64,000 bases of DNA from Tardiphaga robiniae (GCF_013359755.1 NZ_JABMCJ010000070.1:1-64000), one strand, 5' to 3'. Positions 1-9,534 are shown, counted from the first letter of the stretch. The notes: generated by a model not told the origin, from the sequence alone. Numbers and translations are program-made.

Positions 1-227
1 CGCCTCCGAAAGTCCTGATGCACTCTCAATTGCGGAAGACCGCATTCGCATCAGGCCCAAGGGTGCAACGGGCACCCGGCGTTCCGCACGCCCTCTCACA
101 GGGGCAGGGAATGCAAGCAACGACGGCGCCCCCGCGCCGCAAACAATGGGGGCGATGACGCATGTCTGAAGCGCAGTGGCTGTTTGACATTCACATCCGC
201 AACGACGCACAGGCGTCAGAGGCATCC

Positions 228-402
228 CTCCCTCAAGCAGCGAAGCTGCGCAGTGGGGAGGGTCGGCCGATAGGCCGGGGTGGGGTCTCTCCCCACGTGA
301 GAGCGGCGCCTGTTGCGCGACCCCACCCGTCACGTCGCTCGCAAGTGCTCGCAACGTGCCACCCTCCCCACTGCGCGGCTTCGCCGCTTGGGGGAGGGAA
401 AA
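228..402. repeat. Imperfect palindromic intergenic repeat
   Basis: Two GC-rich arms (228-268 and 356-400) are inverted copies of each other, both containing a CTCCCCACTGCGC-type core in opposite orientation, with a loop of about 90 bases between them. No credible gene lies in 1-427; the short open frames there are made of the repeat itself. Dispersed palindromic elements of this kind are common between genes in bradyrhizobial genomes (from memory). It lies just past the 3' end of the minus-strand gene ending at 428, so it could act in termination or mRNA stability, but that is inference. Confidence 0.6.
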
Positions 403-427
403 GGAAGAGCACCGCTGCTCTACAACA

Positions 428-1228
428 TCAAGCCGCCACGACCTCGCGCGGCTGAGTGATCGCAATATGCTGGCAATGCGCCACGGGTGTCGTGCCGTTG
501 GCCACGATGATAGCATCGAGCTCGACGAACCGATGCCCCTTCTTCTCATAATTAGCGGTCACCTTCGCCCGCGCGATCAACTCGTCATCGGTATTCGCGG
601 TCGCCAACAACTGCATCCTGCTGCCGACGTGAATCCACGGCCCGAGCAGCGCATTGTCCACCAGCACCTTGTTCATGATCCGCTGCAGCACGCCGGGATG
701 CACGATGCCCTCGCGCAAATACCGATCGTCGGCCTCGCGCACCTCACCCAGATATTCGGCAAGTCCATCCTCCGGCCAGACCCGCGGCGCGGTCCCGAGC
801 CACTTGTCCAACGCGTAGGAATTGGCATCCACTGGCAGCCGCTTCGACACAGCCGCCGTATCCGGGAATTCATCCAGCGACGGCACCACCGGGAAGGCCG
901 TCAGCGATGCGGTCCCGGCCGCACGAATCTCGCCGCCACCCTCAACGCTCAGCGCGAGCCCCTCGTCGGCTTCCTCGGCGATCACCTCGACGGTCTCGCC
1001 GTCATAGACCGGCTTGATGAAACGGGCCTCGATCAGGCCACGCTCCAAAAAGTCCCGTCCCCAGTGCTGCACCGGCGGATGGATCATATAGGCCAGCACG
1101 TCGACCCCCGGCACCAACCCGCCGCTGAAGCCGAATTTCCGGGCGACAGAATCGTCATGCATCTTGTTTTCGGACTGTTTGGCGGTGTTAAACGCCTCAA
1201 CACGGTACGGTTCGAGCCGTTTGGTCAT
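428..1228 (-). CDS. Hotdog-fold MaoC-like dehydratase domain protein
   Basis: A 266-residue protein that reads as a double-hotdog acyl-thioester hydratase-like protein. The N-terminal third has the substrate-tunnel region with FGFSGGLVPGVDVLAYMIHP (about residues 32-51), resembling the helix of MaoC/FkbR2-type hydratases, followed by a strand rich in ligand-pocket residues (ARFIKPVYDGETVEVIAEE). The second half repeats the fold less clearly. It probably acts on a CoA or ACP thioester in the cytoplasm. It is transcribed alone, divergent from the YaiI-family gene at 1387, with about 160 bases between. The exact substrate cannot be read from sequence. Confidence 0.7.
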   Translation of the reverse strand: MTKRLEPYRVEAFNTAKQSENKMHDDSVARKFGFSGGLVPGVDVLAYMIHPPVQHWGRDFLERGLIEARFIKPVYDGETVEVIAEEADEGLALSVEGGGEIRAAGTASLTAFPVVPSLDEFPDTAAVSKRLPVDANSYALDKWLGTAPRVWPEDGLAEYLGEVREADDRYLREGIVHPGVLQRIMNKVLVDNALLGPWIHVGSRMQLLATANTDDELIARAKVTANYEKKGHRFVELDAIIVANGTTPVAHCQHIAITQPREVVAA

Positions 1229-1386
1229 GATTCCTCCCGAAAACTGCGCGAAATTGAGTGTTCGCCTTGGCAGGAGATGATACCCGTCACCATGTTCGAG
1301 GCAAGGCGACGGGCGGGGAACTGTCCCGCGTCAGCGCCACATCGCCCACCCGCAAATGACTGCCTTTTCGTGGAACTTGTGCTCCC

Positions 1387-1869
1387 TTGACCACACGCAT
1401 CTATATCGACGCCGACGCCTGCCCGGTCAAAGACGAGATTTACCGCGTCGCCGCCCGCTTCAGCCTGCCCGTCAGCGTGGTCGCCGGAAACTTCATCCGG
1501 GTGCCCGACGATCCCCTGATCGAGCGGATTGCCGCGGGTTCGGGCATGGATGCGGCCGATGACTGGATTGCGGAACGCGTCCAGAAGGGCGATATCGTGA
1601 TCACGGCAGACGTCCCGCTGGCCAGCCGCTGCGTCAAGGCGGGCGCCGCGGTAATTGCCCCTAACGGCAAGCCGTTCACAGAACAATCCATCGGGATGAC
1701 GCTCGCGGTACGCAACCTGATGACCGATTTGCGGTCGTCAGGCGAAATCACCGGTGGTCCCAAATCATTCGCGCCGCGCGATCGCTCGGCGTTCCTGTCG
1801 GCCTTGGATCAAACCATCCGCCGCATCCAGCGCGACCCGGCCTTTGCGCCCGCGCCGAAACAAAGTTGA
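1387..1869 (+). CDS. YaiI/YqxD family protein (UPF0178)
   Basis: A 160-residue protein opening with [19 protein letters not shown], the diagnostic start of the YaiI/YqxD (DUF188, UPF0178) family, followed by [19 protein letters not shown] and a C-terminal basic helix. The fold resembles PIN/NYN-like nucleases with conserved acidic residues ([14 protein letters not shown]), but the biochemical role is not established. The start is TTG; no in-frame ATG precedes the conserved N-terminus, so TTG is the likely start. The stop lies 9 bases before the next gene (ABC-F ATPase, 1879), so the two are probably cotranscribed. Confidence 0.88.
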   Translation: MTTRIYIDADACPVKDEIYRVAARFSLPVSVVAGNFIRVPDDPLIERIAAGSGMDAADDWIAERVQKGDIVITADVPLASRCVKAGAAVIAPNGKPFTEQSIGMTLAVRNLMTDLRSSGEITGGPKSFAPRDRSAFLSALDQTIRRIQRDPAFAPAPKQS

Positions 1870-1878
1870 ACTGACCTT

Positions 1879-3690
1879 ATGGCTCCTCCGCTTATCCAGC
1901 TGAAAGACATCTTCCTGACCTTCGGCGGCACGCCGCTGCTCAACGGCGTCGAACTGTCGGTGTCGCAAGGCGAGCGCGTCTGCCTGATCGGCCGCAACGG
2001 CTCCGGCAAGTCGACGCTCCTCAAGATCGTGGCGGGGATCGTTGAAAACGACAAAGGCAGCCGCTTCGTGCAGCCCGGTGCCACCGTCCAGTATCTGCCG
2101 CAGGAGCCGGACTTCTCCGGCTATGCGACGACGCTCGCTTATGTCGAGGCCGGCATGGGCGACGGCCACAACATCTATCAGGCGCAGTATCTGCTCGAAC
2201 AGCTCGGCCTCACCGGCCACGAGGATCCAAACAACCTCTCCGGCGGCGAAGCGCGCCGCACGGCGCTGGCCCGCGTGCTGGCGCCCGAGCCTGACATCCT
2301 GCTGCTCGACGAGCCCACCAACCATCTCGATCTCACGACGATCGAATGGCTGGAAGGCGAACTGGCCAGCCGCCGCTGCGCGCTGGTGCTGATTAGCCAT
2401 GACCGTCGCTTCCTCAGCAACCTCTCACGTGCGACGGCCTGGCTCGATCGCGGCCAGATCCGCCAGATCGATCGCGGCTTCTCGGCCTTCGAACAATGGC
2501 GCGATGACGTGCTCGCGGAAGAAGAGCGCGACCAGCACAAGCTCGACCGCAAGATCGTCAATGAAGAACACTGGCTGCGTCACGGTGTCTCCGGCCGCCG
2601 CAAGCGCAACGTCAAGCGCCTCGCCGGCCTGCATGAACTGCGCGCACAGCGCCAGGACTATCGCGGCGCCGCGGGCAACGCGACGCTCGCCGCCGCCGAG
2701 GCCGAGAAGTCGGGCAAGCTGATTTTCGAGGCCAAGAACATCTGCCGCACCTATGGCGACCGCAAGATCGTCGACGATTTCTCGATCCGCGTGCAGCGTG
2801 GCGATCGCATCGGTGTGGTCGGTCCGAACGGTGCGGGCAAGACCACGATGATCAACATGCTGACCGGTACCGAGCCGCCGGATTCGGGCACCATCCGCTT
2901 CGGCGCCAATATCGAAATGGCGACGCTGGACCAGCATCGCGAAAGCCTCAACCCGAAGACCACGCTGGCGGAGGCCCTGACCGGCGGCCGCGGCGACCAT
3001 GTGATGGTCAACGGCCAGCCCAAGCATGTGGTCAGCTACATGAAGGACTTCCTGTTCTCGCAGGAGCAGATGCGCACCCCGCTCGAAGTGTTGTCCGGCG
3101 GTGAACGCGGCCGATTGATGCTAGCGCGCGCGCTGGCGAAACCATCCAATGTGCTGGTGCTGGACGAACCGACCAACGACCTCGATCTCGAAACCCTCGA
3201 CGTGCTGGAAGAAATGCTCGGCGACTACGAAGGCACAGTCATCCTGATCAGCCATGACCGCGACTTCCTCGATCGCGTCGTCACCTCGGTGATCGTGCCG
3301 GAGGGCAACGGCAAGTGGATGGAATATGCCGGCGGCTATACCGACATGCTGGCGCAGCGCGGCGCCGACCTGAAGCGCGAGGCCAAGACCGAAGCCGTGG
3401 CGGCCAAGAGCAACGGCAGCAAGTCGGACTCGTCCAAGCCTGCTGCGAAGCGCAAGCTGAACTTCAAGGACAAGCACGCGCTGGAAACCCTGCCGAAGGC
3501 GATGGACAACCTGCGCTCCGAAATCGCCAAGCAGCAGCGCCATCTCGACGATCCCAACCTCTACAAGAAGGATCGCAAGAAGTTCGACACCGCGACCGCT
3601 GCGCTGTCAAAGGCACAGAAGGAATTGCAGGATTCGGAAGAGCAATGGCTGGAGCTGGAGATGCTCCGCGAAGAAATCGAGAACGCGTAA
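1879..3690 (+). CDS. ABC-F family ATPase (Uup-like)
   Basis: A 603-residue protein with two ATP-binding cassettes and no membrane segment, which defines the ABC-F class (ribosome-associated or DNA-structure-associated ATPases). Walker A motifs are GRNGSGKST (about residues 38-46) and GPNGAGKTT (about 314-322). Signatures are LSGGEARR and LSGGERGR, and Walker B boxes ILLLDEPTNHLD and VLVLDEPTNDLD. A linker rich in Arg/Glu separates the cassettes. The last 110 residues are a Lys/Glu-rich coiled coil as in Uup. An antibiotic-resistance role is not suggested. It lies directly after the YaiI-family gene. Uup is the most likely assignment rather than EttA, from the long C-terminal coil. Confidence 0.9.
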   Translation: MAPPLIQLKDIFLTFGGTPLLNGVELSVSQGERVCLIGRNGSGKSTLLKIVAGIVENDKGSRFVQPGATVQYLPQEPDFSGYATTLAYVEAGMGDGHNIYQAQYLLEQLGLTGHEDPNNLSGGEARRTALARVLAPEPDILLLDEPTNHLDLTTIEWLEGELASRRCALVLISHDRRFLSNLSRATAWLDRGQIRQIDRGFSAFEQWRDDVLAEEERDQHKLDRKIVNEEHWLRHGVSGRRKRNVKRLAGLHELRAQRQDYRGAAGNATLAAAEAEKSGKLIFEAKNICRTYGDRKIVDDFSIRVQRGDRIGVVGPNGAGKTTMINMLTGTEPPDSGTIRFGANIEMATLDQHRESLNPKTTLAEALTGGRGDHVMVNGQPKHVVSYMKDFLFSQEQMRTPLEVLSGGERGRLMLARALAKPSNVLVLDEPTNDLDLETLDVLEEMLGDYEGTVILISHDRDFLDRVVTSVIVPEGNGKWMEYAGGYTDMLAQRGADLKREAKTEAVAAKSNGSKSDSSKPAAKRKLNFKDKHALETLPKAMDNLRSEIAKQQRHLDDPNLYKKDRKKFDTATAALSKAQKELQDSEEQWLELEMLREEIENA

Positions 3691-3698
3691 CTGTCAGT

Positions 3699-3780
3699 CG
3701 TCATTGCGAGCGAAGCGAAGCAATCCAGAGGCAACAAGCGAAGACTGGATTGCTTCGTCGCTTCGCTCCTCGCAATGACG
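3699..3780. repeat. Palindromic repeat between ABC-F and aldolase genes
   Basis: The left arm begins with CGTCATTGCGAGCGAAGCGA and the right arm ends with its near-perfect inverse, separated by a short loop, giving a hairpin of about 35 base pairs. This is the well-known bradyrhizobial/Rhodopseudomonas-type REP-like element (recognised from memory). It fills nearly all the space between the ABC-F stop and the next start. Confidence 0.75.
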
Positions 3781-3803
3781 GTGGAAATGCCGGAGACGAC
3801 ACA

Positions 3804-4883
3804 ATGACCACCACACTCGCCGCCAAGATCGCCAACGAATACGGCACGCCTGCCCTCGTCATCGACATGGATCGCGTCGAGCGCAATATCGCGCGCATCC
3901 AGAAGGTCTGCGATGATGCCGGCATTGCCAATCGGCCGCATATCAAGACGCATAAGAGCCCGGTCATCGCGAAGATGCAGATCGCAGCTGGCGCGAAAGG
4001 CATCACCTGCCAGAAGCTTGGTGAGGCCGAGATCATGGCCGATGCCGGGATCGACGACATCCTGATCAGCTACAATCTGCTCGGCGACGAGAAGATGGCG
4101 CGGCTTGGCGCGCTGCAGGCCAAGGCAAACGTCACCGTGGCCGCCGACAATTCGGTCGTCATCGGCGACCTGCCGAAAGCCGCCGCGATTTCGGGTCGCA
4201 ACCTCAACGTCGTCGTCGAATGCGACACCGGCCGCAAGCGCGCCGGCGTCGAGACGCCCGCCGAGGCGATTGCACTCGCCAAGGAGATAGCCGCCTCGAA
4301 GGGCCTGACCTTCGCCGGCTTCATGCTGTACCCAACCGAGACCGGCTGGCCCGACGCACAGAAATTCTACGATGAAGCGCTGGCGGGCGTCCGCGCGCTC
4401 GGCCTCGAGCCGACGATCGTGTCCACCGGCGGTACGCCGAACCTCAGGAATGTCGGCTCGCTCAAGGGCGCCACCGAACATCGCTTCGGCACCTATATCT
4501 ATAACGACCGCATGCAGGTCGCCGCCGGCTCTGCCACCTGGGACGATTGCGCACTGAATGTCTATTCGACCGTGGTCAGCCGCGCCGGCCCGGAACGTGG
4601 CATTCTCGATGCCGGCTCCAAGACGCTGACGCCCGACACCGGCGGTCTCGATGGCTACGGCCTGATCCTCGAACATCCCGAAGCGAAGATCGCGCGCTTC
4701 GCCGAGGAGCATGGTTTTCTCGACCTCGGGCGCAGCAACACCCGACCCAATGTCGGCGATGTCGTCCGCATCGTGCCGAACCACGTCTGCGTGGTCGTCA
4801 ACATGTTCGACGAAGTGGTGATGGTGCGCGGTGACGAGATCATCGGCACGCTGCCGGTGGCCGCGCGTGGGAGGCTGCGGTAA
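3804..4883 (+). CDS. D-threonine aldolase / DSD1-like PLP enzyme
   Basis: A 359-residue fold-type III PLP enzyme. The N-terminal alanine-racemase-like barrel has LVIDMDRVERNI and the PHIKTHK motif (near residue 45) that carries the PLP lysine in D-threonine aldolases and eukaryote-type D-serine dehydratases (DSD1). The C-terminal beta domain ends with PNVGDVVRIVPNHVCVVVNM, whose His and Cys match the metal-binding pair of that family. It likely cleaves D-3-hydroxy amino acids to glycine and an aldehyde, or dehydrates D-serine. The frame is open upstream through the repeat, but the ATG at 3804 begins the family-typical N-terminus, so I use it. Confidence 0.85.
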   Translation: MTTTLAAKIANEYGTPALVIDMDRVERNIARIQKVCDDAGIANRPHIKTHKSPVIAKMQIAAGAKGITCQKLGEAEIMADAGIDDILISYNLLGDEKMARLGALQAKANVTVAADNSVVIGDLPKAAAISGRNLNVVVECDTGRKRAGVETPAEAIALAKEIAASKGLTFAGFMLYPTETGWPDAQKFYDEALAGVRALGLEPTIVSTGGTPNLRNVGSLKGATEHRFGTYIYNDRMQVAAGSATWDDCALNVYSTVVSRAGPERGILDAGSKTLTPDTGGLDGYGLILEHPEAKIARFAEEHGFLDLGRSNTRPNVGDVVRIVPNHVCVVVNMFDEVVMVRGDEIIGTLPVAARGRLR

Positions 4884-4905
4884 CGCGACAGCGCTTACAC
4901 TCGGG

Positions 4906-5003
4906 ACCTCATCCTGAGGAGGCGCCGCTTGGCGCCGTCTCGAAGGATGGACACACATTCATGGTTCGAGACGCGCGCAAGAGCGCGCTCCTCACCATGA
5001 GGT
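4906..5003. repeat. Palindromic intergenic repeat (CCTCATCCTGAGGAG type)
   Basis: The left end reads ACCTCATCCTGAGGAGGC and the right end is its degenerate inverse (GCTCCTCACCATGAGGT), with a central GGTTCGAGACGCGC stretch. This differs in sequence from the repeats at 228 and 3699, so the window carries three separate repeat families. It separates the convergent aldolase and flavoprotein genes and could serve as a terminator. Confidence 0.7.
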
Positions 5004-5010
5004 CGGCGTT

Positions 5011-6258
5011 CTATCGGGGCGAAAAAGCCAGCCACCTCAAAACGCCCTCGCCCGCTGCAGCTCCTGTCGCAAAGGACGCCTGCAGTAGGTAACCGCCGGT
5101 CGGCGCTTCCCAATCGAGCATCTCGCCGGCGACGAATGTGCCCGGCATACGCTTCAGCATGAAGGCGTCATCGATCTCATCGAACGAGACGCCACCCGCC
5201 GTCGAAATAGCACGCGCGATCGGCGCGACGCCATTGAGCGTCACCGGCACGGCGTTGATCAAGGCAGCCAACTTCTCCGGCGGCAATGACGCCAGTTGAA
5301 TGCCCTCTGGGACAGCGACTTCCTGCAGCAGCCCAATGGCCACCGGCGACAGATGGATCGCCTTGCGCAAGAAATTGGAGAAAGACTGCTTGCCACGCGA
5401 TGCTGCCAGCTTCGTGGTCAGCTCCTTCGCATCGAGGTCCGGTCTAAGAGCAACGCGCAGCGTCGCCTTGCCATCCGCGATGACCGCTTCGCGCAACAGA
5501 GACGAGAGCGCATAGATGCCGCCGCCTTCAATGCCAGTGCGCGTCACCATCGCCTCGCCGCGCACGCTGTGTGCACCGAACGATAGCGCAACACCCTTCA
5601 GCGGCTGACCTTCGAAACGGTCCTTGAATATCTCCGACCACGCGACCGTAAAGCCGGAATTCGCCGGACGCAGCGGCGCGATGCTCAAGCCCTTCACCGC
5701 CAGCACATCCACCCATGCGCCGTCAGAGCCGAGCCGCGGCCAGCTTGCACCGCCGAGTGCGAGCACGACGCTCTTGCAAGCGATCGCCTGCGCACCGCTC
5801 GGAGTCTGAAACGTCAAACGCCCCTCGCCGTCCCATCCTGTCCAGCGGTGACGAAAGGCAAACCGCACGCCACTCTCGTCCAGCCGCCGCAGCCACGCGC
5901 GCAGCAATGGCGATGCCTTGAAGGCCTGCGGAAACACCCGGCCGCTGGAACCAACAAAAGTCGGCTGCCCAAGCGCCTCGCTCCAGTCGCGTAGCGCGGT
6001 CGGCGTGAAAGCCGAGATCGACGGCGCAAGCTGCGCCTCCGCCGCGCCATAGCGCTTGAGGAATTCCGGCAGCGGCTCACTATGAGTGAGATTGAGTCCG
6101 CCGCGTCCGGCCATCAGAAACTTGCGACCAGCCGATGGCATCGCGTCATAGACCGTGACGGCAGCGCCGCCACGGCTCAGAACCTCGGCCGCCATCAGCC
6201 CGGCAGGGCCGGCACCGATCACCGCAACTTGGTTCTTCACAGGCTCAGTCAAGGTCAC
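5011..6258 (-). CDS. HI0933-family NAD(P)/FAD-dependent oxidoreductase
   Basis: A 415-residue flavoprotein. It opens with VAVIGAGPAGLMAAEVLSRG (Rossmann GxGxxG for FAD) followed by AGRKFLMAGRGGLNLTHSEP, the characteristic GRKxxxxGxGxCN-like stretch of the HI0933/BaiN family. The C-terminus has FVAGEMLDWEAPTGGYLLQ, the second FAD contact. It fits the TIGR03862-type subgroup. Members are cytoplasmic and of unknown or diverse substrate (one homologue reduces bile-acid-like enones). It ends 7 bases from the repeat and heads the long minus-strand group that continues to 14302, with 21 bases to the next gene upstream (SDR). Confidence 0.85.
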   Translation of the reverse strand: MTLTEPVKNQVAVIGAGPAGLMAAEVLSRGGAAVTVYDAMPSAGRKFLMAGRGGLNLTHSEPLPEFLKRYGAAEAQLAPSISAFTPTALRDWSEALGQPTFVGSSGRVFPQAFKASPLLRAWLRRLDESGVRFAFRHRWTGWDGEGRLTFQTPSGAQAIACKSVVLALGGASWPRLGSDGAWVDVLAVKGLSIAPLRPANSGFTVAWSEIFKDRFEGQPLKGVALSFGAHSVRGEAMVTRTGIEGGGIYALSSLLREAVIADGKATLRVALRPDLDAKELTTKLAASRGKQSFSNFLRKAIHLSPVAIGLLQEVAVPEGIQLASLPPEKLAALINAVPVTLNGVAPIARAISTAGGVSFDEIDDAFMLKRMPGTFVAGEMLDWEAPTGGYLLQASFATGAAAGEGVLRWLAFSPR

Positions 6259-6279
6259 ACGCAGTGGCGAAGCCGCCGA

Positions 6280-7197
6280 TCAGGCCTTCACGCCCAAGCG
6301 AATGGCGGCCTGCTCGACATACTTCTGGGTCTGATGGAAAGCGCCTTCCAGCGCCTTGGCCTTCGACATATCACTAATGTCAGCGAAATGCGCGGCAATC
6401 GTATCCGGGCTCCAGTCAGCTTCGGCGAAATTGACACCTTCGCTTTCGAGAATCTTGATGACCGCGAAGGAGCCTGCGCCGGCGCCCATGATAGTCTTGG
6501 TCGGTGCATTCTCGCTCAGGAGATATTCGACCGCCGGCGTGATCGCTTCGGGCTTCATCAGTTGCAGCGCCTGCGCTGGCAACAGTTCCTCGGTCATGCG
6601 CGTGGCCGCTGTCGGCGACACGATGTTGACGCGGATGTCCGTCTTGCGGCCTTCCTCGGCGAGCACATTCATCAGGCCGACCATGCCAGTCTTGGCAGCA
6701 CCGTAATTGGCCTGACCGAAATTGCCGTACAGACCCGACGACGAGGTCGTGAGCACGATGCGCCCGTAGTTGCGCGCGCGCATACCTTCCCAAACGGCCT
6801 TGCAGCAATAGAAAGTGCCGGTGAGATGCACGTCGAGCACCTTGGCGAAGTCGGCGAGCTCCATCTTTGCGAACGACTTGTCGCGGAGAATGCCGGCATT
6901 GGCGCACATCAGGTCGACGCTGCCCCACTCCTTGGTGGCCTTCTCGACCATCGCCTTGACCTGTTCGAAGTTGGAGACATCAGCGCCATCGGGCATCGCC
7001 GTGCCACCGGCTGCGCGGATTTCCTCGACCACGGTTTCCGCCGCCGTCAGCGAACCGCCGGTACCGTCGCGCGCGCCGCCGAAATCGTTGACCACGACCT
7101 TGGCGCCGAGCTTCGCAAGGCCCAGCGCATGGGCGCGGCCCAATCCATTGCCGGCGCCGGTGACGATGGCGACGCGGCCGTCAAATCGAATGGTCAT
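6280..7197 (-). CDS. SDR oxidoreductase, 3-hydroxyacyl-CoA dehydrogenase-like
   Basis: A 305-residue short-chain dehydrogenase. The cofactor motif GAGNGLGRAHA lies near the N-terminus, then VVVNDFGG, the NAG motif CANAGIL, and the catalytic YGAAKTG (YxxxK). The N-terminal sequence resembles the (3R)-hydroxyacyl-CoA dehydrogenase domain of peroxisomal multifunctional enzyme type 2, which fits its neighbour, a MaoC hydratase 12 bases upstream: together they would do hydration and oxidation of an enoyl-CoA. The C-terminal 50 residues extend past the SDR core. The substrate chain length is not known. Confidence 0.85.
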   Translation of the reverse strand: MTIRFDGRVAIVTGAGNGLGRAHALGLAKLGAKVVVNDFGGARDGTGGSLTAAETVVEEIRAAGGTAMPDGADVSNFEQVKAMVEKATKEWGSVDLMCANAGILRDKSFAKMELADFAKVLDVHLTGTFYCCKAVWEGMRARNYGRIVLTTSSSGLYGNFGQANYGAAKTGMVGLMNVLAEEGRKTDIRVNIVSPTAATRMTEELLPAQALQLMKPEAITPAVEYLLSENAPTKTIMGAGAGSFAVIKILESEGVNFAEADWSPDTIAAHFADISDMSKAKALEGAFHQTQKYVEQAAIRLGVKA

Positions 7198-7209
7198 TTG
7201 GAACTCTCC

Positions 7210-7671
7210 TCAATTGAAATAGACAAGGCCGAGCCAGTCGGCGACCAGCGCCGGCTTGTCCTCGCCTTCGATTTCGACACTCACGCTGGTGCGCGTGAAC
7301 AATTCCTTCGGCTTGCGCAACGTCGCCTCGGTCAGCGTGAAGCGGCCGCGGATGCGCGATCCTGCTTTCACCGGCGACACGAAGCGTATTTTATCGGTGC
7401 CGTAATTGACGCCCATGGCGACATCGGCGAGTTGCGGCAGAGCCTCATAGGAAAAGACCGAGAGCATCGACATGGTCAGGAAGCCATGCGCAATTGTCGA
7501 GCCGAACGGCGTCGCCGCTGCGCGCGCTGGATCGACATGGATGAACTGAAAATCCTCCGTCGCCGCAGCGAACGCATCGATACGCTTCTGGTCCATGACA
7601 TGCCAGGGCGACACGCCGACTTCCTTGCCTACCATGGCGATATAGGCATCACGTTCGATCATCGCGCTCAT
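7210..7671 (-). CDS. MaoC family enoyl-CoA hydratase
   Basis: A 153-residue single hotdog protein. The hydratase motif is plain: FQFIHVDPARAAATPFGSTI followed by AHGFLTMSML, giving the Asp/His catalytic pair of R-specific enoyl-CoA hydratases. The later part (TDKIRFVSPVKAGSRIRGRF) is the usual second half. It precedes the SDR gene by 12 bases on the same strand, so an (R)-hydroxyacyl-CoA route for beta-oxidation is a reasonable inference. It lies 107 bases downstream of the acyl-CoA ligase gene, which could feed the same route. Confidence 0.88.
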   Translation of the reverse strand: MSAMIERDAYIAMVGKEVGVSPWHVMDQKRIDAFAAATEDFQFIHVDPARAAATPFGSTIAHGFLTMSMLSVFSYEALPQLADVAMGVNYGTDKIRFVSPVKAGSRIRGRFTLTEATLRKPKELFTRTSVSVEIEGEDKPALVADWLGLVYFN

Positions 7672-7778
7672 TCAGTCTCAGTCCTCAAAATCCAGTTGCG
7701 TTGCGGGGCGCAGATTCCACAGCGCACACCCTGACGCCAAGCGAAATTGTGCGCTGCAGCCATGCAAAGCGCGATAAA

Positions 7779-9521
7779 TTACCGCTCGCCCTCTTGCGAT
7801 CCCGCCGTACGGAGTGCCTGCAATTCGGGGAAATCCTCTTCGCGAAACTCGACGCCGCGCAAAGGATCGCTGCGATCGTCGGCATGTTCGAGCCGACGCA
7901 GGTGGACCCTGCGAATCTTGCCCGAAATCGTCTTCGGCAGCTCGGTCACGAACTCGATCCGCCGTATACGTTTGAACGGCGCCAGACGCACATGTAGATG
8001 CTGATAGATCGACAGCGCCGTCGCCTTGGACGGCGCGGTATCGCCGATCAGCAACACATAGGCCTTGGGGATGGCGAGCCGGATCGGATCGGGGCTCGGC
8101 ACAATGGCGGCCTCAGCCACGGCATCGTGTTCCAGCAGGATACTCTCCAGCTCGAACGGGCTGATGCGATAGTCCGAGGATTTGAACACATCGTCGGAGC
8201 GACCGACGAAAGTGAGATAGCCATCGTCATCGGAAAATACGACGTCGCCGCTGCGATAGATCTCACCGCTTGCACCGCTGACGCTACCGTCTTCGGCCTG
8301 ATAGCCCTGCATCAATCCTGCCGGGCGATCGACGCCAAGCACGAGACTGACCTCGCCCTCCTTCGCCGGATTGCCATCGGCATCGACAACGCGAACCTTC
8401 CAGCCCGGCAGCGGACGGCCCATGGAGCCCACCTTGACGGTCTGGCCCGGCGAATTGCCGGCCAGCGCGGTGGTCTCGGTCTGGCCGTAGCCGTCGCGAA
8501 TGGTGAGACCCCAGGCCGCCTTGACTTGATCGATCACTTCCGGATTGAGCGGCTCACCGGCGCCGCAGACCTCGCGCAGCGCGACCTTGAAGGTGGCAAG
8601 CTTCTCCTGAATGAAGAGCCGCCACACTGTCGGCGGTGCGCACAGTGTCGTCACGCCGCAGCGGCCGATAGTGGCAAGCAGGCCCTTGGCGTCGAAACGC
8701 GGCTGATTGACGACAAACACGGTGGCGCCGGCATTCCATGGTGCAAAGAAGCAGCTCCAGGCATGCTTGGCCCAGCCCGGTGAAGAGATGTTGAGATGCA
8801 CGTCGCCCGGCTGCAGTCCGATCCAGAACATCGTCGAGAGTCCGCCGACGGGATAGCTGCGCTGGCTGTGCCGCACGAGCTTCGGCTTCGCCGTGGTGCC
8901 CGAGGTGAAATAGAGCAACATCGGATCGTCAGCCCTGGTTGGGCCATCCGGCGTGAAGATCTCGGAGAAGTCTGCTGATGTCTCGAAGGCGAGCCATCCG
9001 GCGTGAACTGACGCGGCGTTGACGACGATCTGACCAATGCCCGCGGTCTTCAAGCTGCCGAACTTGGCGACCTGGTCCTCTGCCGCCACCACGAGCTTGG
9101 CGCGGCCGCGATCGAGCCGGTCCTGCAATTCATCCGAGGTCAGCAGCGTGGTGGCAGGAATGATGACGACGCCGAGCTTGATCGCCGCCAGCATGGTCTC
9201 CCACAGCGGCACCACATTGCCGAGCAACAGCAACAGATGATCGCCGCGCTTCAGCCCCTGCGCGCGCAGGAAATTGGCAACCTGATTGGAGCGGCGTGAC
9301 AGCACCTCGAACGACAGCTTCGTCTCGCGGCTGGCGGCCGCATCGACGATCCAGAGCGCAGTCCGGTCCTTGCTGACGGGATCATGGGCGAGTTCGGCGT
9401 CGAACCAGTCGAGCGCCCAGTTGAAGTCGACCGGATCGGGCCAGCGAAAGCCGGCAACGGCAGTGTCGTAGTCGGTGCGGTGTTCGAGGAGGAAGGCGCG
9501 GGCCTGCTTGAACGTGGTCAT
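7779..9521 (-). CDS. AMP-dependent acyl-CoA synthetase
   Basis: A 580-residue ANL-superfamily ligase that activates a carboxylic acid as acyl-AMP then acyl-CoA. The P-loop LYFTSGTTAKPKLVRHS lies near residue 210, the A5 motif DGYGQTE near 350, the hinge YRSGDVVFSDDDGYLTFVGR near 440, and the C-terminal catalytic lysine in LPKTISGKIRR. Length and layout match medium-chain acyl-CoA ligases; benzoate-type ligases are less likely but not excluded. The 3-hydroxyisobutyrate dehydrogenase gene ends 14 bases upstream on the same strand, so they are probably cotranscribed. Confidence 0.88.
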   Translation of the reverse strand: MTTFKQARAFLLEHRTDYDTAVAGFRWPDPVDFNWALDWFDAELAHDPVSKDRTALWIVDAAASRETKLSFEVLSRRSNQVANFLRAQGLKRGDHLLLLLGNVVPLWETMLAAIKLGVVIIPATTLLTSDELQDRLDRGRAKLVVAAEDQVAKFGSLKTAGIGQIVVNAASVHAGWLAFETSADFSEIFTPDGPTRADDPMLLYFTSGTTAKPKLVRHSQRSYPVGGLSTMFWIGLQPGDVHLNISSPGWAKHAWSCFFAPWNAGATVFVVNQPRFDAKGLLATIGRCGVTTLCAPPTVWRLFIQEKLATFKVALREVCGAGEPLNPEVIDQVKAAWGLTIRDGYGQTETTALAGNSPGQTVKVGSMGRPLPGWKVRVVDADGNPAKEGEVSLVLGVDRPAGLMQGYQAEDGSVSGASGEIYRSGDVVFSDDDGYLTFVGRSDDVFKSSDYRISPFELESILLEHDAVAEAAIVPSPDPIRLAIPKAYVLLIGDTAPSKATALSIYQHLHVRLAPFKRIRRIEFVTELPKTISGKIRRVHLRRLEHADDRSDPLRGVEFREEDFPELQALRTAGSQEGER

Positions 9522-9534
9522 GCCGACGCTCCCG

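Noticed and set aside
356-1390. Long plus-strand frame of 344 codons
   Set aside because: It is antisense to the hotdog-protein gene, begins in the repeat, and its translation is His/Arg/Pro-rich with no domain; a codon-bias shadow.
3561-4958. 465-codon minus-strand frame
   Set aside because: Antisense of the aldolase-like gene and crosses the palindromic repeat.
6082-7734. 550-codon plus-strand frame
   Set aside because: Antisense of the flavoprotein, SDR and MaoC genes, all of which have clear motifs on the minus strand.
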